This document shows positions 12,481 to 24,100 of a DNA stretch of 64,000 nt, piece after piece. The stretch is from Lineus longissimus (taxonomy: Eukaryota; Nemertea; Pilidiophora; Heteronemertea; Lineidae). A program made the translations under genes and the position numbers. Below the pieces are notes generated by a model. That model was not told the origin of the DNA and ran no database searches. It saw only the letters and a list, made by a program, of their open reading frames with translations. The DNA is taken from the NCBI RefSeq assembly GCF_910592395.1, contig NC_088324.1, positions 4,304,953 through 4,368,952 of the forward strand, in the 5' to 3' direction. Position 1 is the first letter of the stretch. Every line of letters begins with the position of its first letter.

Positions 12481-13914
12481 ATGGTAACATACCAAATACC
12501 GCCTCCTGAGCCCATGAACTTAAAGGGTGATGTCAGTTCGAATTGGAAGACATTTGAATTGGCATCGAACTACTACATAACAGCAACAGGCTTATGTGAT
12601 AAGCTAAAAAACAATGATGGGACAGACAATGCGGCGGGTCAGAAACAGGTGGCAGCCGTTCTGTGTTCGGTTATGGGTTCAGGATGTGTCCGCATAATGA
12701 ACAGTTTAGACACGCTAACGGCAGAACAGAAATTAACACCGGATCCTATTGTTAAAGCGCTACGTGAGCACTTCGTGCCTCAAAAGCACACATTGTTTGA
12801 ACACTGCAAGTTCAACTTGTCGAATCAGACTAGAAAGGAGACTGTCGACCAGTATGTAGTCCGATTGCGGCAGTTGGCAGAGTCGTGTGAATTCGGTGAA
12901 TTGGAAGAAAGTTTGATACGAGACCGGTTAGTGCTCGGTACTACCGATAGCCACGCCAGGGACAGGCTCAACAGAGAACGTCCAGTACCGGACCTTGCAC
13001 GTTGTATCCAGGTGCTCCGAGCTAGTGAGCTCTCAAGGCTTCAAAAGGACCAGCTTAAACAGGAAGAAGCTGCCAAGGAGGTCAATTACGCGGATCGCCA
13101 AAAAACATTCAGCAAGGACAGTCGGGACAGTGTTGGCAAATTAATTCAGTGCAAGTTTTGCGGCAGTGAACACAAACGCGACAGACAGCAATGTAAGGCA
13201 TTGGGCCAAAAATGTAGAAAATGTTTTGGTATGAATCATTTTGAGCGCATGTGTGAATTCCTCAGAAGGGATCGAAAAGGGCCTGCCAGTAGCAGTGGTA
13301 GTTTCCAGAAACCTGGTCCTGGTAAATCTGGTACGCTTAATAAATCTGGCAAAAATGGTCATCATTACCAAGCAGAAGAGAGCGTTTCAGAACAGAGTGA
13401 GTCAGAAGACGACTCCATCTTTCATGTTAATTCCCCACGTAATGCCCCCTCTTTCCATTTAAAACTCTACTTCCAGATTAATGGTTCAGGCACAGTAAGG
13501 TCCAAATTTGGTCAGCTTGATACAGGGGCAACTTGTTCGGCTATGTCCTATAGTGATTTGTGTGACTTACTCCACGTGAGGGATGTGAAGCTACTACTCC
13601 CGAAAGGTAAGATTAGACTGTACGACCAAAGTCTGGTGAGCCCCAGAGGAAGATACAAACTTTACGTAAGTATTGGGCGAAGGCAAATGCGTCACGCTGT
13701 TGAATTTGATATCCTTGACAAAGCACCATGGCCAATCATAGCAGGAGCCCAACGTTTGGAGTTCGGTTGGATCAACATGAACATCAACCAGGTATCCAAA
13801 GAAGCCCCAGGCTACTCACAACTGTCAAAAGAACAAATCCATGGCAAATACAAGGCTGCATTTACAGGACTGGGCTGTCGACCTGGTGAATACAAAATCG
13901 ACATTGATCCTTAA
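12481..13914 (+). CDS. Gypsy Gag and protease
   Basis: 477 codons. Residues ~1-215 form a typical gypsy capsid region. Residues ~224-258 carry a cysteine-rich segment ending in a CCHC zinc knuckle (C-x2-C-x4-H-x4-C, CRKCFGMNHFERMC). The aspartic protease active site DTGA is at ~347-350. The frame runs straight into the RT linker, but TAA 13912-13914 stops it just before RT. Homologous elements read through here as one polyprotein, so this stop is probably a disabling mutation. Gag packages RNA and the protease cleaves the polyprotein. Confidence 0.88.
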   Translation: MVTYQIPPPEPMNLKGDVSSNWKTFELASNYYITATGLCDKLKNNDGTDNAAGQKQVAAVLCSVMGSGCVRIMNSLDTLTAEQKLTPDPIVKALREHFVPQKHTLFEHCKFNLSNQTRKETVDQYVVRLRQLAESCEFGELEESLIRDRLVLGTTDSHARDRLNRERPVPDLARCIQVLRASELSRLQKDQLKQEEAAKEVNYADRQKTFSKDSRDSVGKLIQCKFCGSEHKRDRQQCKALGQKCRKCFGMNHFERMCEFLRRDRKGPASSSGSFQKPGPGKSGTLNKSGKNGHHYQAEESVSEQSESEDDSIFHVNSPRNAPSFHLKLYFQINGSGTVRSKFGQLDTGATCSAMSYSDLCDLLHVRDVKLLLPKGKIRLYDQSLVSPRGRYKLYVSIGRRQMRHAVEFDILDKAPWPIIAGAQRLEFGWINMNINQVSKEAPGYSQLSKEQIHGKYKAAFTGLGCRPGEYKIDIDP

Positions 13915-15369
13915 GTTAAGCCGGTACAGCATTCCCCCAGATGTTACCCAATTCCCATAACGGAGAAGTTCAGGGAAAGCATCATCAAAATGGAGACACA
14001 AGGGATTGTTAAAAAAGTATCGCATCCTACTGACTGGATTAGCAACTTGGTCATTGTGCAAAAGCCTAACAAGCTTCGTATATGTCTCGATCCACGGGAT
14101 CTTAACGCCGCGGTTAGGCGCCCCAGGTACTTAACAAGGACACTGGACGAAGTGTTACCGAAGCTAGGCAAAGCCAAGGTGTTTAGTGTCCTCGATGCCA
14201 AGGATGGGTTTTACCAGGTCAAACTCACATAAGATTGTTCTGATCTAACAACGTTCTGGACCCCATTTGGCCGATAAAAGTTCATCAGGCTACCGTTTGG
14301 CATATCGTCAGCCGGGGAGGAATTCCAGCATCGCCTGGAAGAGGCCTTAGAGGGATTAGAGGGAGTAGAAGTTATCGCAGACGACTGCCTCTGTGTCGGT
14401 TACGGGGACACGGTCGAGGAGGCGATAGAGAACCACGATAAGCATCTCGTAGCGCTCTTGGAAAGGGCTATTCAACAAAATCTCAAGTTCAACTTCAAGA
14501 AGTTCAGGTTGTCACAGGCACCATACATGGGTAATTCGCTGACTAGCAATGGATTGAGGGCAGACCCTGCCAAAATTGAGGCCCTCCAGAAGATGCCCAA
14601 ACCAACTGACAAGAAGGGCGTACAACACTTTCTTGGGTTTGTAAACTATTTTAGCAGATTCACCCCCAAGCTATCGGACCTCTGTAAGCCCATCAGACAG
14701 CTAATCGAGCAGGAGGTTCCATTTGTGTGGGATAGGACACACGACTGTGCTTTCGAGAAAATTGTGGCTACTGTCACAAAAGCTCCAGTGCTTCAGTACT
14801 ACGATGTGAACAAGGAAGTTACCATTCAGTGTGATAGTTCAGAATCCGGCCTAGGTGCCACGCTTCTACAGGAAGGCCAGCCGGTAGCTTTTGCGTCACG
14901 GGCATTGAGTCCGACAGAGGTAAGATACGCCCAAATAAAGAAGGAATGTCTGGCCATTGTTTTTGCCTGTACTCAGTTTGAACAATATCTGCTAGGTAGA
15001 GAGCTGATAACCGTGATGTCTGACCATAAGCCCTTAGTACCGATATTCAAGAAGCCAATTTGTACCGCTCCTAAAAGACTACAACACATGATGCTACAGT
15101 TACAGAAGTTCCGTATTGACGTCACCTACTTGCCAGGACCACAAATGTACATTGCTGACATGCTCAGTCGTGCATACTTGCCAGGTCCAAAGAAAGCCAA
15201 GCCCGAGGTACCGGACCACCAAGTGTATCTGGTTCACAAGGAACAGATGGTTGCCAAGGAAATAGAGGAGATCAGACAAATGGACTACATGAGAATATCT
15301 GAGAACACTGAGCAAAACGTTAAAAGGGTCACGATGGCTGATGATGTCCTACAGACACAGTACAGATAG
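13915..15369 (+). pseudogene. Gypsy reverse transcriptase and RNase H, with stops
   Basis: This continues in the protease frame. RT signatures are readable: LRICLDPRDLN, DAKDGFYQVKL, LPFGISSA and the catalytic box VIADDCLC. TAA codons at 14230-14232 and 14275-14277 break the finger/palm region. RNase H follows intact, with TIQCDSSESGLGA, the KKECLAIVFA glutamate and MSDHKPL, then the linker YLPGPQMYIADMLSRA. The frame ends at TAG 15367-15369, where about one base has been lost or gained before integrase. Confidence 0.9.
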
Positions 15370-16031
15370 GCTGGCCAACAACGAAGGAAGAGACGCCCCT
15401 GCCCATAAGGGAGTACTGGAATTTCAGAGAAGAAATCACTGTACAACATGGTATTTTGTACAAAGGGATGAAGGTCATCATACCAAGAGGTCTACGGGCG
15501 GATATGGTTGAGTGCTCCCACAGGAGCCACCTCGGAGAAGATGCATGCATCAGGCGAGCCAAGGACGTCCTCTTCTGGCCAGGCATGGCGCAGATGATAA
15601 GAGAAGAGGTCGAAAAGTGCGTCCCATGTAATGAGTACCTAGCCAAACAGCAGAAAGAGACGCTGATGACTTACCCAATTCCAACCACACCATGGTCTAT
15701 GGTCGCACAAGACATGTTCTCCCTACGAGGCAGTAGATATTTAGTCACAGTAGATTACTACAGCAACTACTTCGAAGTTGATGAGCTAGAAGACGCCACC
15801 GCCACGACAGTAATTGAAAAGACCAAAGCTCATTTCGCGAGACATGGGATTCCAGACCTGGTAACAGACAACGGGCCGCCCTATGACAGTGCAGACTTTG
15901 CAGATTTGCAAAGAATTGGAAATTCAAACATGTTACCTCCTCACCATATCACAGCCAGAGCAATGGCAAAGCTGAGTCGGCTGTGAAGATAGCCAAGAAA
16001 CTGATGAAAAAGGCCCTCAGACAAGGGTCAG
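15370..16031 (+). pseudogene. Gypsy integrase, N-terminal and core part
   Basis: The integrase resumes in another frame after 15369. The HHCC zinc domain is visible (HRSHLGED ... CVPC, ~15525-15630). Core aspartates follow in the VTVDYYSN and LVTDNGPPYDS segments. A one-base frameshift near 15905 moves the rest, including the catalytic glutamate (SNGKAES), to another frame. The sequence is then cut at 16031/16032 by the Harbinger and resumes at 25153. Confidence 0.87.
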
Positions 16032-16049
16032 GGGCCGGTTGCACAAAAG
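16032..16049 (+). repeat. Harbinger left terminal inverted repeat
   Basis: GGGCCGGTTGCACAAAAG, preceded by CAG. Confidence 0.95.
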
Positions 16050-16221
16050 AAAGAAATAGTTAAAAATCACTGTTAGTTTATCTTGGCGTTAACTTAACTC
16101 CAAAAAGTTAATTTGGGTTGCAAGAAAGAAAATTATTTAAAAGTAGCGTTAAGTTAACGCTAACTTTAACTGACCTCCTAACCCCAAGATAAATCCCTAT
16201 TTTGGAGTTAGTTGAAACAAA

Positions 16222-17833
16222 ATGGTGGACAATCAGGCCCTGTTTGTGGCTTTCCAGCCATTTTTTCAAGCTCCACGGCATTTTAGAGAAAGAATCAACC
16301 ACTTGGAGTTCTTCAATGACAAAAAACTTTTTAAAAGATACCGTTTTTGCAGAGAAACCATTGTTTTGATAGTTGATATGCTCAGGGAGGACATTGAAAG
16401 TGCGACCAACAGAAGCCATGCAATTTCGCCTGAGGTGCAAGTCTTGATTGCTCTCCGTTATTATGCATCTGGAGCTTTCTTTAAAGTTATTGGGGACACT
16501 TTCGGTGTAGACAAAGCTAGTGTAAGTCGTGTGGTGCACAGGGTGGCTGGCCTGTTAGATGCTGCACGGGACGATTCTATTGTGTGGCCCCAGTCGGTGG
16601 AGGAGAGGCGTCGAATTCAAGCTGGATTCTATGGGATCTCACATTTTCCCAAAGTATTGGGATGCATCGACGGCACGCACATCAGAATAATATGCCCCAG
16701 TGAGCCACGTCCTGATGCTGATCACATCCCAGAACCAGCCAATGCTGCTGAGAATGACCAGGAGATGCGAGAAGACCAGATAGGCCTACATGCTCCTGAT
16801 CCTGCACATGCACCTGCACTGCCCATGCCTGCAGATCGCGAAGGCGAAGCCATGGAAGAAGCAGAACAACCCGTGCAAGTTCCTCCAGCTCCAGCCTACG
16901 AAGCATCTTTTGTAAACAGGAAGGGATATCACTCCATCAACGTGCAAGCAGTGGTTGACGATAAGGGTAATTACTTTTATAATTATACCTGAAAACATGC
17001 TAAATACTAGGGCCAATATCCATGATATCACAACAAGCGCCACATCCTCGACATCATGACATGCACCATGACTGACATGCCTTTTTTGGTAAACGAACGT
17101 TGACCAATTCCATGATTGCCTGACCAACAAAACATATGGAATGCCATTTATGCAAAAATTATCTCTTGTACACTGTTGCTCATAAAGATAGAATACGCAT
17201 AGTTTTTGTATTTTTTCATCGTTAATTGCATAGAAACTTGTTGATGCTGAAATATGTTGAATATAATAAAATACGGAGTGGTCGTGTAATAATGATCAAT
17301 AGCCCTCCTTACTAAAATGATACATTTCCTTTTCAGGAAAATTCACCAATGTAGTTGCACGTTGGCCAGGGGCAACCCATGATGCCTTTATTTGGAGGAA
17401 CAGTGACCTTAAAGAGCACCTGGAACTGACAAACCCCAGAGGTGAAGATGGACTGTTGCTAGGAGATAGTGGATACCCTTGTATGCCGTATCTCATCGTC
17501 CCGTACGGAGCACCCACAACAGAAGCCCAGCAGAGATTGAACACTTCGTTATGTGCCACAAGAGTGAGGATAGAACATGCCTTTGGAGTGTTAAAGAGGA
17601 GGTTCCATGTTCTCCATGGGGAGATTCGTATGCAGCCAGACCGTGTAGTTAAGATCATCTCTGCCTGTTTTGTCCTGCATAATATTGCAAAGATGAGAGG
17701 AGAACGTGACCCCCGGCCAGAAGACGACGACAGTGATGACGAAGAAGATGATGGAGATGATGATGAGGAGTATGCTGGCCCAAACTCTGGCAGTGTTTAC
17801 AGGGACTACCTCGCCAATCGCTACTTTGCTTAA
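16222..17833 (+). CDS. HARBI1-like Harbinger transposase, two exons
   Basis: Exon 1 is 16222-16966 and exon 2 is 17337-17833, joined by GTAATT...TTTTCAG in frame, giving 413 residues, normal for the family. An N-terminal helix-turn-helix-like segment (GVDKASVSRVVHRV, ~97-110) is followed by the RNase H-fold DDE nuclease: GCIDGTH (~150), GDSGYP (~291) and RIEHAFG (~327). A Pro/Ala/Glu-rich insert lies at ~165-225, and an acidic tail (DDDSDDEEDDGDDDEEY) precedes the end. The reading frame is intact. By family knowledge it excises and inserts the element together with the Myb-like partner encoded opposite. The gene symbol describes the family only. Confidence 0.92.
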
Positions 17834-18129
17834 TTGACTGTGATCCACTGCAACCTGAGTGAGGGGATATATCAAAACAGTGGAAGCTACAGCCAGTGAA
17901 TTTTCCAATTTCAAACTTAAAAACTATAACTTATGTATTGCATAATCAACACTCGCGTAAGAAATATACCATAACATTTTCATCATGTCACTGACACTGT
18001 AGCTTCTAATTTTGATACATTCCCTTTGTGTTTTAAATAACTTGATATTTACTATATATTTACTATTTAATATATTTAATATCTAAAAAATTCAAATCCT
18101 ATAAACATAGATACTATTTACACATAAAT

Positions 18130-21100
18130 TTACAGTTCAATGCCCGACAGACCCAAGAACTCCTTTTCCTTCAGCAGAGCAATCTCCAGCTGTAGCTTTT
18201 CTATTCGAAGGCCAGCCTCTTTCTGAAGAACTTCCTGAGTACGTGTTGTGGCCTTCTGCGTAACAAGAGTTGCCTCAAGGACCTCAAGCTGCATGTTAAA
18301 TACATCCTGCTGAGTCTTCTGTCGGCACATGGCGTCTGTCAGCAGACCCTTCGCATGTGCTTTCGGTTCATCCCCATTTCGCCTACACCCATTTCGCCTA
18401 CAAAATTTACCCATTTCGCCTACTCACCATTTCGCCTACTCACCATTTCGCCTACACCCATTTCGCCTATTCACCATTTCGCATATTACCCATTTCGCCT
18501 ACTCACCATTTCGCCTACTCACCATTTCGCCAACACCCATTTCGCCTATTCACCATTTCGCCAATTACCCATTTCGCCTACATCATTTCAAATGTTTTAT
18601 GATAGTGACTTCAAATTCAAAAGATGTAATGACCATTTGTAAAAGCCAAGCTCCACAATGAAGATATCCTGTAGGGCAGCACTTGGTTGTACCAAGATGT
18701 AAAAAAACAGGCCAAGACTCTTGGGTTCTTCACTTACAAATATTCATAATTGAAATGATGAAAAGCCCCCCCCCCCCTCGCCTTTATAACCCCTTGAAAA
18801 TGGAAGTACTAGTATGTCGGCAATTGACCCGAACACATCAATATCTACATGTTGAAGAATGACCTTCCCTCCCCCCACCCCCAATTAAGTGAAGTGAAGA
18901 GAGACAAGACCACCATTGAATATTCATAGGTTGGAGGTTCCAGACCTATAAATTAGACGCGAGTGTGTTTTCAACTGTCAAGTGCTTATTTGGAGAGGTA
19001 TTGGAAAGATATTTGCTATGGCAAGTCTACAGATAAAAATAATTTTTTTGATGAAAAAATAAATTTTGAGATTTGGCTGAAAACAGTGGAAATATCATGG
19101 TCTCTCAAATTTGTCCAATTTGAAGAAAAAAAATTCGTGGACAACCACCAGTTCTAATAAAATTCCACCATTTACTCGCCTGACTGTCTGGAATGTCATA
19201 TCCAAATTTCAGATTCACAACCCGAAGCATTGCGAGGCGGTCGAACTGTGACAATTTAACTGCAAAAAGGCTTAAAAAATCAATGGTGGTCTTGTCTCAA
19301 GAGGCCGGGTTGGAATGATAAAGTTTAACTGGGAAATATACTATAATATAAAGGAAAAAAACCAAGCTCAACAATTCGTGAAATTGTTCAAATGTCCAGC
19401 GCACACCACTCTTTTCCTTTTTAGTAGGCGAAATGGTGAGTAGGCGTAATGGTGAGTAGGCGAAATGATGAGTAGGCGAAATGGTGAATAGGCGAAGTGG
19501 GTGTAGGCGAAATGGTGAGTAGGCGAAATGGGGGTAGGCGAAATGGGGGTAGGCGAAATGGGTGTAGGCGAAATGGGTAATAGGCGAAATGGGTGTAGGC
19601 GAAATGGGTGTAGGCGAAATGGGGGTACACCGTGCTTTCCTGGCACCTAGGAGAGAATGAAACAAATTATGACGGGTTAAATGGATCACAAAGCACTTCA
19701 ATTTTGTCACTTTGTGAACGGCCAGAGCTCATTTTAGCACATTTGATTGATTCATGTAGGGACTGCTTAAAATCCAGAAGTATTAAGGTAGCAGGAAGGG
19801 TTGGGCGTTTGTGGTTTCTGAGTCTGAGGGGGTTGGTGTCTGTTGACTGTGCTTTAAGAGAGACTAGGCATGGCGCCAGTCTCTCTTAAAGCACAGTCAA
19901 CAGGCATTTGGTCTCAGTATTTGGGTTTTGATTGCCATGACTGTACCCCTGTAAAAGTCAGAGGAGGAGAAGTTTGGAATGATGAAAGCATTGAAGAAGA
20001 AGAAATGTTATTATTGAGGAAAGCAAAATTTATTATGAGACTAGAAGGCAGTGTCCTGACTTGATTATTTTGAAAATGGCTGTCTGAACACATTAAAAGG
20101 TGGAACATGGCATTTTATCGACTTTGAAGTGTTCCGCAGTTAAAGGGAGACTATAGGCAGCAGCTAGGTAGGCAAGATAAAGTCATACAAATTTGCCAAT
20201 AGGGGTCAGTCATATCTCTAGGCATGGCGCCAGTCTCTCTTAAAGCACAGTCAACAGGCATTTGGTCTTAGTATTTGGGTAAGTACAGAATCAAGGCAGC
20301 TCAGAGAGCAATGATTGAACGATGCTGTGGACAAGTCCAAGGATACTGCATCAGTCACGACCAACTTCTCATCAGAAAGCGTCACCACCAGCATATTCAA
20401 TGTTCAGTTCCAACCTGTACCAGTCCAATGCACGCCTGTCATGGTCAGCAGTGGTCAGCTTAGCGCGATATGGAACATTCTTCCGAAACTCAAGCGAGGG
20501 AAGTCTGCTCATTAGCCTATCTCGCGCACTGCTCCTTCTTGTCAAACATCGTAGTGAAATCGTGGTACAGTGGGGCGTCCTCGAGGATTGCAGCTGGTCG
20601 GACAGACGTGAGGTGGAATGTGGGCGGCTGCACTTCTTCGTTGATGTGCGATGGCAGATAGCACAGTTGTTGCGTTGCATGACAGCTGAAAGTGAATGTG
20701 ATATCATAGAACTGAGGCGTTTGCAATGAGACTATAGGTGAAGTAGAAGCAAGGAGTGAAATGGGCCATCTTCCAGTGACTAATATACAGAGTAAGGGCA
20801 CTGGGTGTTGTTAGATTCAGCATTGAATGTATTCCTCATACAAGCGTGAATAGTGTGGACATACAGTGAGAGGTGAGAGACCCCTATTGACTACTTCTTG
20901 TAACTTTATCTTGGATATTATATTAGTATTGAACTTCTAGCCATGGAATATGAAGAAATTGAAGTTGTAGGCATGGAATATGAAAAATTATTCAACGGTG
21001 AAAGACATTATTCCATGAGGCTTTGCCGTGATCGCAAAGGACGCGACGCGATTGGTTCACATGCTAATGAGGTATGAATGATAATGATAATTACCTCTAT

Positions 21101-24100
21101 AATGCTACTTGGATAGCGACTGTGTCGTTGATTGCAACAGTGGTCTATGTCAATGTGTGCCTGTAATGTCAATGAAGTATGATGAGGTGATGACGATAGT
21201 GCAATTATTAAATATTGGCAAGAGATCATACTACAACATAGGTCTTGTTTTTGACAGATGACTGTGCGACATTCCCATTGGGTCTTGTTAGAGTCAGCGC
21301 TGCATGTATTCCTTGTACAAGCTTGAATAGTTGTGACGGACTTTGAGGGGTGAGAGACCCCTATCGGCTACTTCGGCTAACTTTATCTTGCCTACCTAGC
21401 TGCTAGCAATAGTGCCCCTTTATCAAGACTGAAACCCACTGTGCGGGGCTAAGAAATTACCTTTATAATCCTAGTTGGATAACCACTGTGTAGATGATTT
21501 GAAGAGTGCTCTGTGGATGTGTGCCTGTAATGTCAATGAAAGTATGATGAGGTGATGACGATAGTGGAATGACGAAATATTGGAAAGAGATCTATTCCTA
21601 GAATAGAAGAACATATGTCCTGTTTTGACTAGGTGGCGCATTTTAGAATCAGCAGTGAGCACTGTGTGTAACATGGTGGAGGCAGCGGAGATAATAACTG
21701 TGTCGAAAGTATTGTTATAGGGCCTTCCCTAGGCCCATGGGGTTAAATTTACAATCCACGATTGAAAAGACGTAGTTTGATCGCATTCAACTATAAATCC
21801 ATTGAACAGTTGTGTTCCTTTAGTCAACCGATGACCTTTTGTTGGGCCATGATCGGGGATTGTAAACTGTAAATGTATTATGGACTGGGAGACGGGGGAA
21901 ACACAAGTGAAATAGACCAAAACAAGTGATTTTGGGGCTTTGGTTTAGACGCATGCCCCACATGCGCCATGCGGGATTATACGGTTCATGTGAACTTGTT
22001 GACATCTACATGATCTAGTGCTGTTATTGGTCATGGTACATGGTAGGCCTAATCATCATGGCTATATGTTTCAGGAAAAGCTCGGAGTAAAATGAACTGC
22101 CGATGAATAATGATGTTGTTCATGTTTACCATGTTTACTAGTACATAGCCATAGGGTATGCACTGGCCAGTGCACTTTCTGCACGTCGTCATGGTCATGT
22201 ACGTGATGCCTTGCATATTTTGTTTTTTGAATGCGCATGCTTTTTGGGCAAAATCACTTGTACCAACACTAATGAATAATGTCTTCTTATCCCTATGACT
22301 TCATACACAGTGAGGGCATTGTCCCATTCCCATCAAATGGTAACTTATTGTACCGTATTAGGGTGGAAGTTCGGGAGCAGATACCTACCGTTGCACGCCT
22401 GTCATAATCAGCAGTGATGAGCTTAGCGCGATATGGAACATTCTTCAGAAACTCAAGCGAGGGAAGTCTGCTCATTAGCATATCTCGCGCACTGCTCCTT
22501 CTTGTCAAACATCGTAGTGAAATCGTAATGGAAAACGTCTGGCTTTGCGCCAGATGTTGAGACTAATAAGTGAAGAACTAATAGGTAAAGAACTTCTACT
22601 TGCGCGAGACTGCTCTGATAAAATTATCATTGCAGAGACTACGGTGACGTACACATATATTTTTTACAATCAAAAATGCCCTCAAAAGACGACATGGAAT
22701 GATTATTTTATTGATATTTCCTACTATATACCTTCCAATTATCACTTTATACAAATAGATCGGCGTTAGGTCGCATGCTTTTCTTTCCTGGTGACACTAT
22801 AAAGCAAAATAGTTGCAACCCCGTAAATGCGCTATAAGTCCAATAATAAGTGACGGTGACCCGTTATAAATGTTTCGCCAGCTTCGCTTTTTTGCCGCTA
22901 CGCGGCGCGTTGGGCCCTTGCGTCAAGAAAGGCTTTCGCCATTCTAGAGTCCCAACTACTCACCAGTGACTTTGCACAGTTTGGCCTTCTTTTTGGCTGG
23001 AGATTTTGGGGCAGTCATTGCAGTGGCTGTCATCGTCTGTTGAGAATCTAGAATAAAAATGACAGTTCGGCCTATATGATGATAAATATCAAATCACGAA
23101 AGGTCACAAAATGTTTTGCAACCAAAACTCTGGCAAATATAGATTCAAATATCCAAAATGCAAATGCCTTGATATATGAGGTGTGGGCCAGGCTATCAGC
23201 ATCGATACAGTATTAGACCCCGGGCCTGATAGCCTACTGAAAGACCGAACCTGTATCTAATAGCATACCAAGAATTATTGTGGCTCCCTCTATGTGTGTT
23301 TCGTGTGGTTGACGATCAAAGGTTGCCACAACCACTGCATCTGAGCAGTCGACATCAACATCTGCAGCTTGATTTACTGAAAAATTAAATGAAATTATCA
23401 TAAAAAATAATTTTACTATTTCTAAATTAAAGACGCATGATGTCTAACCGGGTCACTACAGTCGCTTTCTGTTTCTCAGTAGGCCTACTTGTATTTCTTC
23501 CATTGTATACCGGTACCAATGTAATGTATCATAGTCTAAGAAATACTCGGCTCTTAATTGACATGGGCATATTTATCATCGAGCTTCCAGCACCTTTAAA
23601 TTAAACTTACCAGGAGTCCAACCAGCCAGATCAGGTAATGTAGCAGGGAGGGAGACTGCTGCTGTAGCCTTTATAGGTGTGGTTACTGAAAATATTAACA
23701 AATGAAAGTTTTAAAGTTTAAAGGGAATGAATCACATAAATTGGCGGGAAAAATCAATAAATTCTAATTAAATCCATTGAAAATCCAAATTTCTATGATA
23801 TTCCATTAAAACAGGGTGATGTCAGCTTAACAATAGGCCTAATGTGTACAATTGCGATCATTTTGTTAATTCTTTGAGGTAATTCACATGCATCATGATG
23901 CATGACTTATTGAATAAATTAAAAGTATTAACAAAATATTTATATTGGAACTTATTTCTGTTTCACCCTGTATAGTACTATTTGCAAACTTTGCGTTCCA
24001 TACACTTACTGGGCATGCTCAGTGCGTTTAGAAATATGGAGTCGGGAAATTTGCAAGCGCGTATTTGGAGCAGCGAATAACCACATTTTCTGTACTTTTG

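Larger units (their letters stand above)
18365..19631. mobile_element. Non-autonomous transposon with minisatellite inverted ends
   Basis: 1267 bp, flanked by the 8-bp duplication GTGCTTTC (18357-18364 and 19632-19639). The tips are inverted repeats, GGTTCATCCCCATTTCGCC at the left and the complement of GGTGTACCCCCATTTCGCC at the right. Inward they continue as tandem ~16-bp repeats, in opposite orientation at the two ends. The interior (18600-19420) has no coding capacity and includes a C-run near 18770. Removing it with one duplication restores the Myb-like exon frame. An 8-bp duplication fits hAT, P or Merlin; the superfamily is unresolved. Confidence 0.85.

Noticed and set aside
18329-18661. 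Three overlapping frames rich in HFAYSPFRL-type repeats
   Set aside because: They are the minisatellite read in three frames; no start context and no family.
18374-19625. CRISPR-like array
   Set aside because: Units are adjacent 15-17-bp minisatellite repeats without unique spacers, in a eukaryotic transposon.
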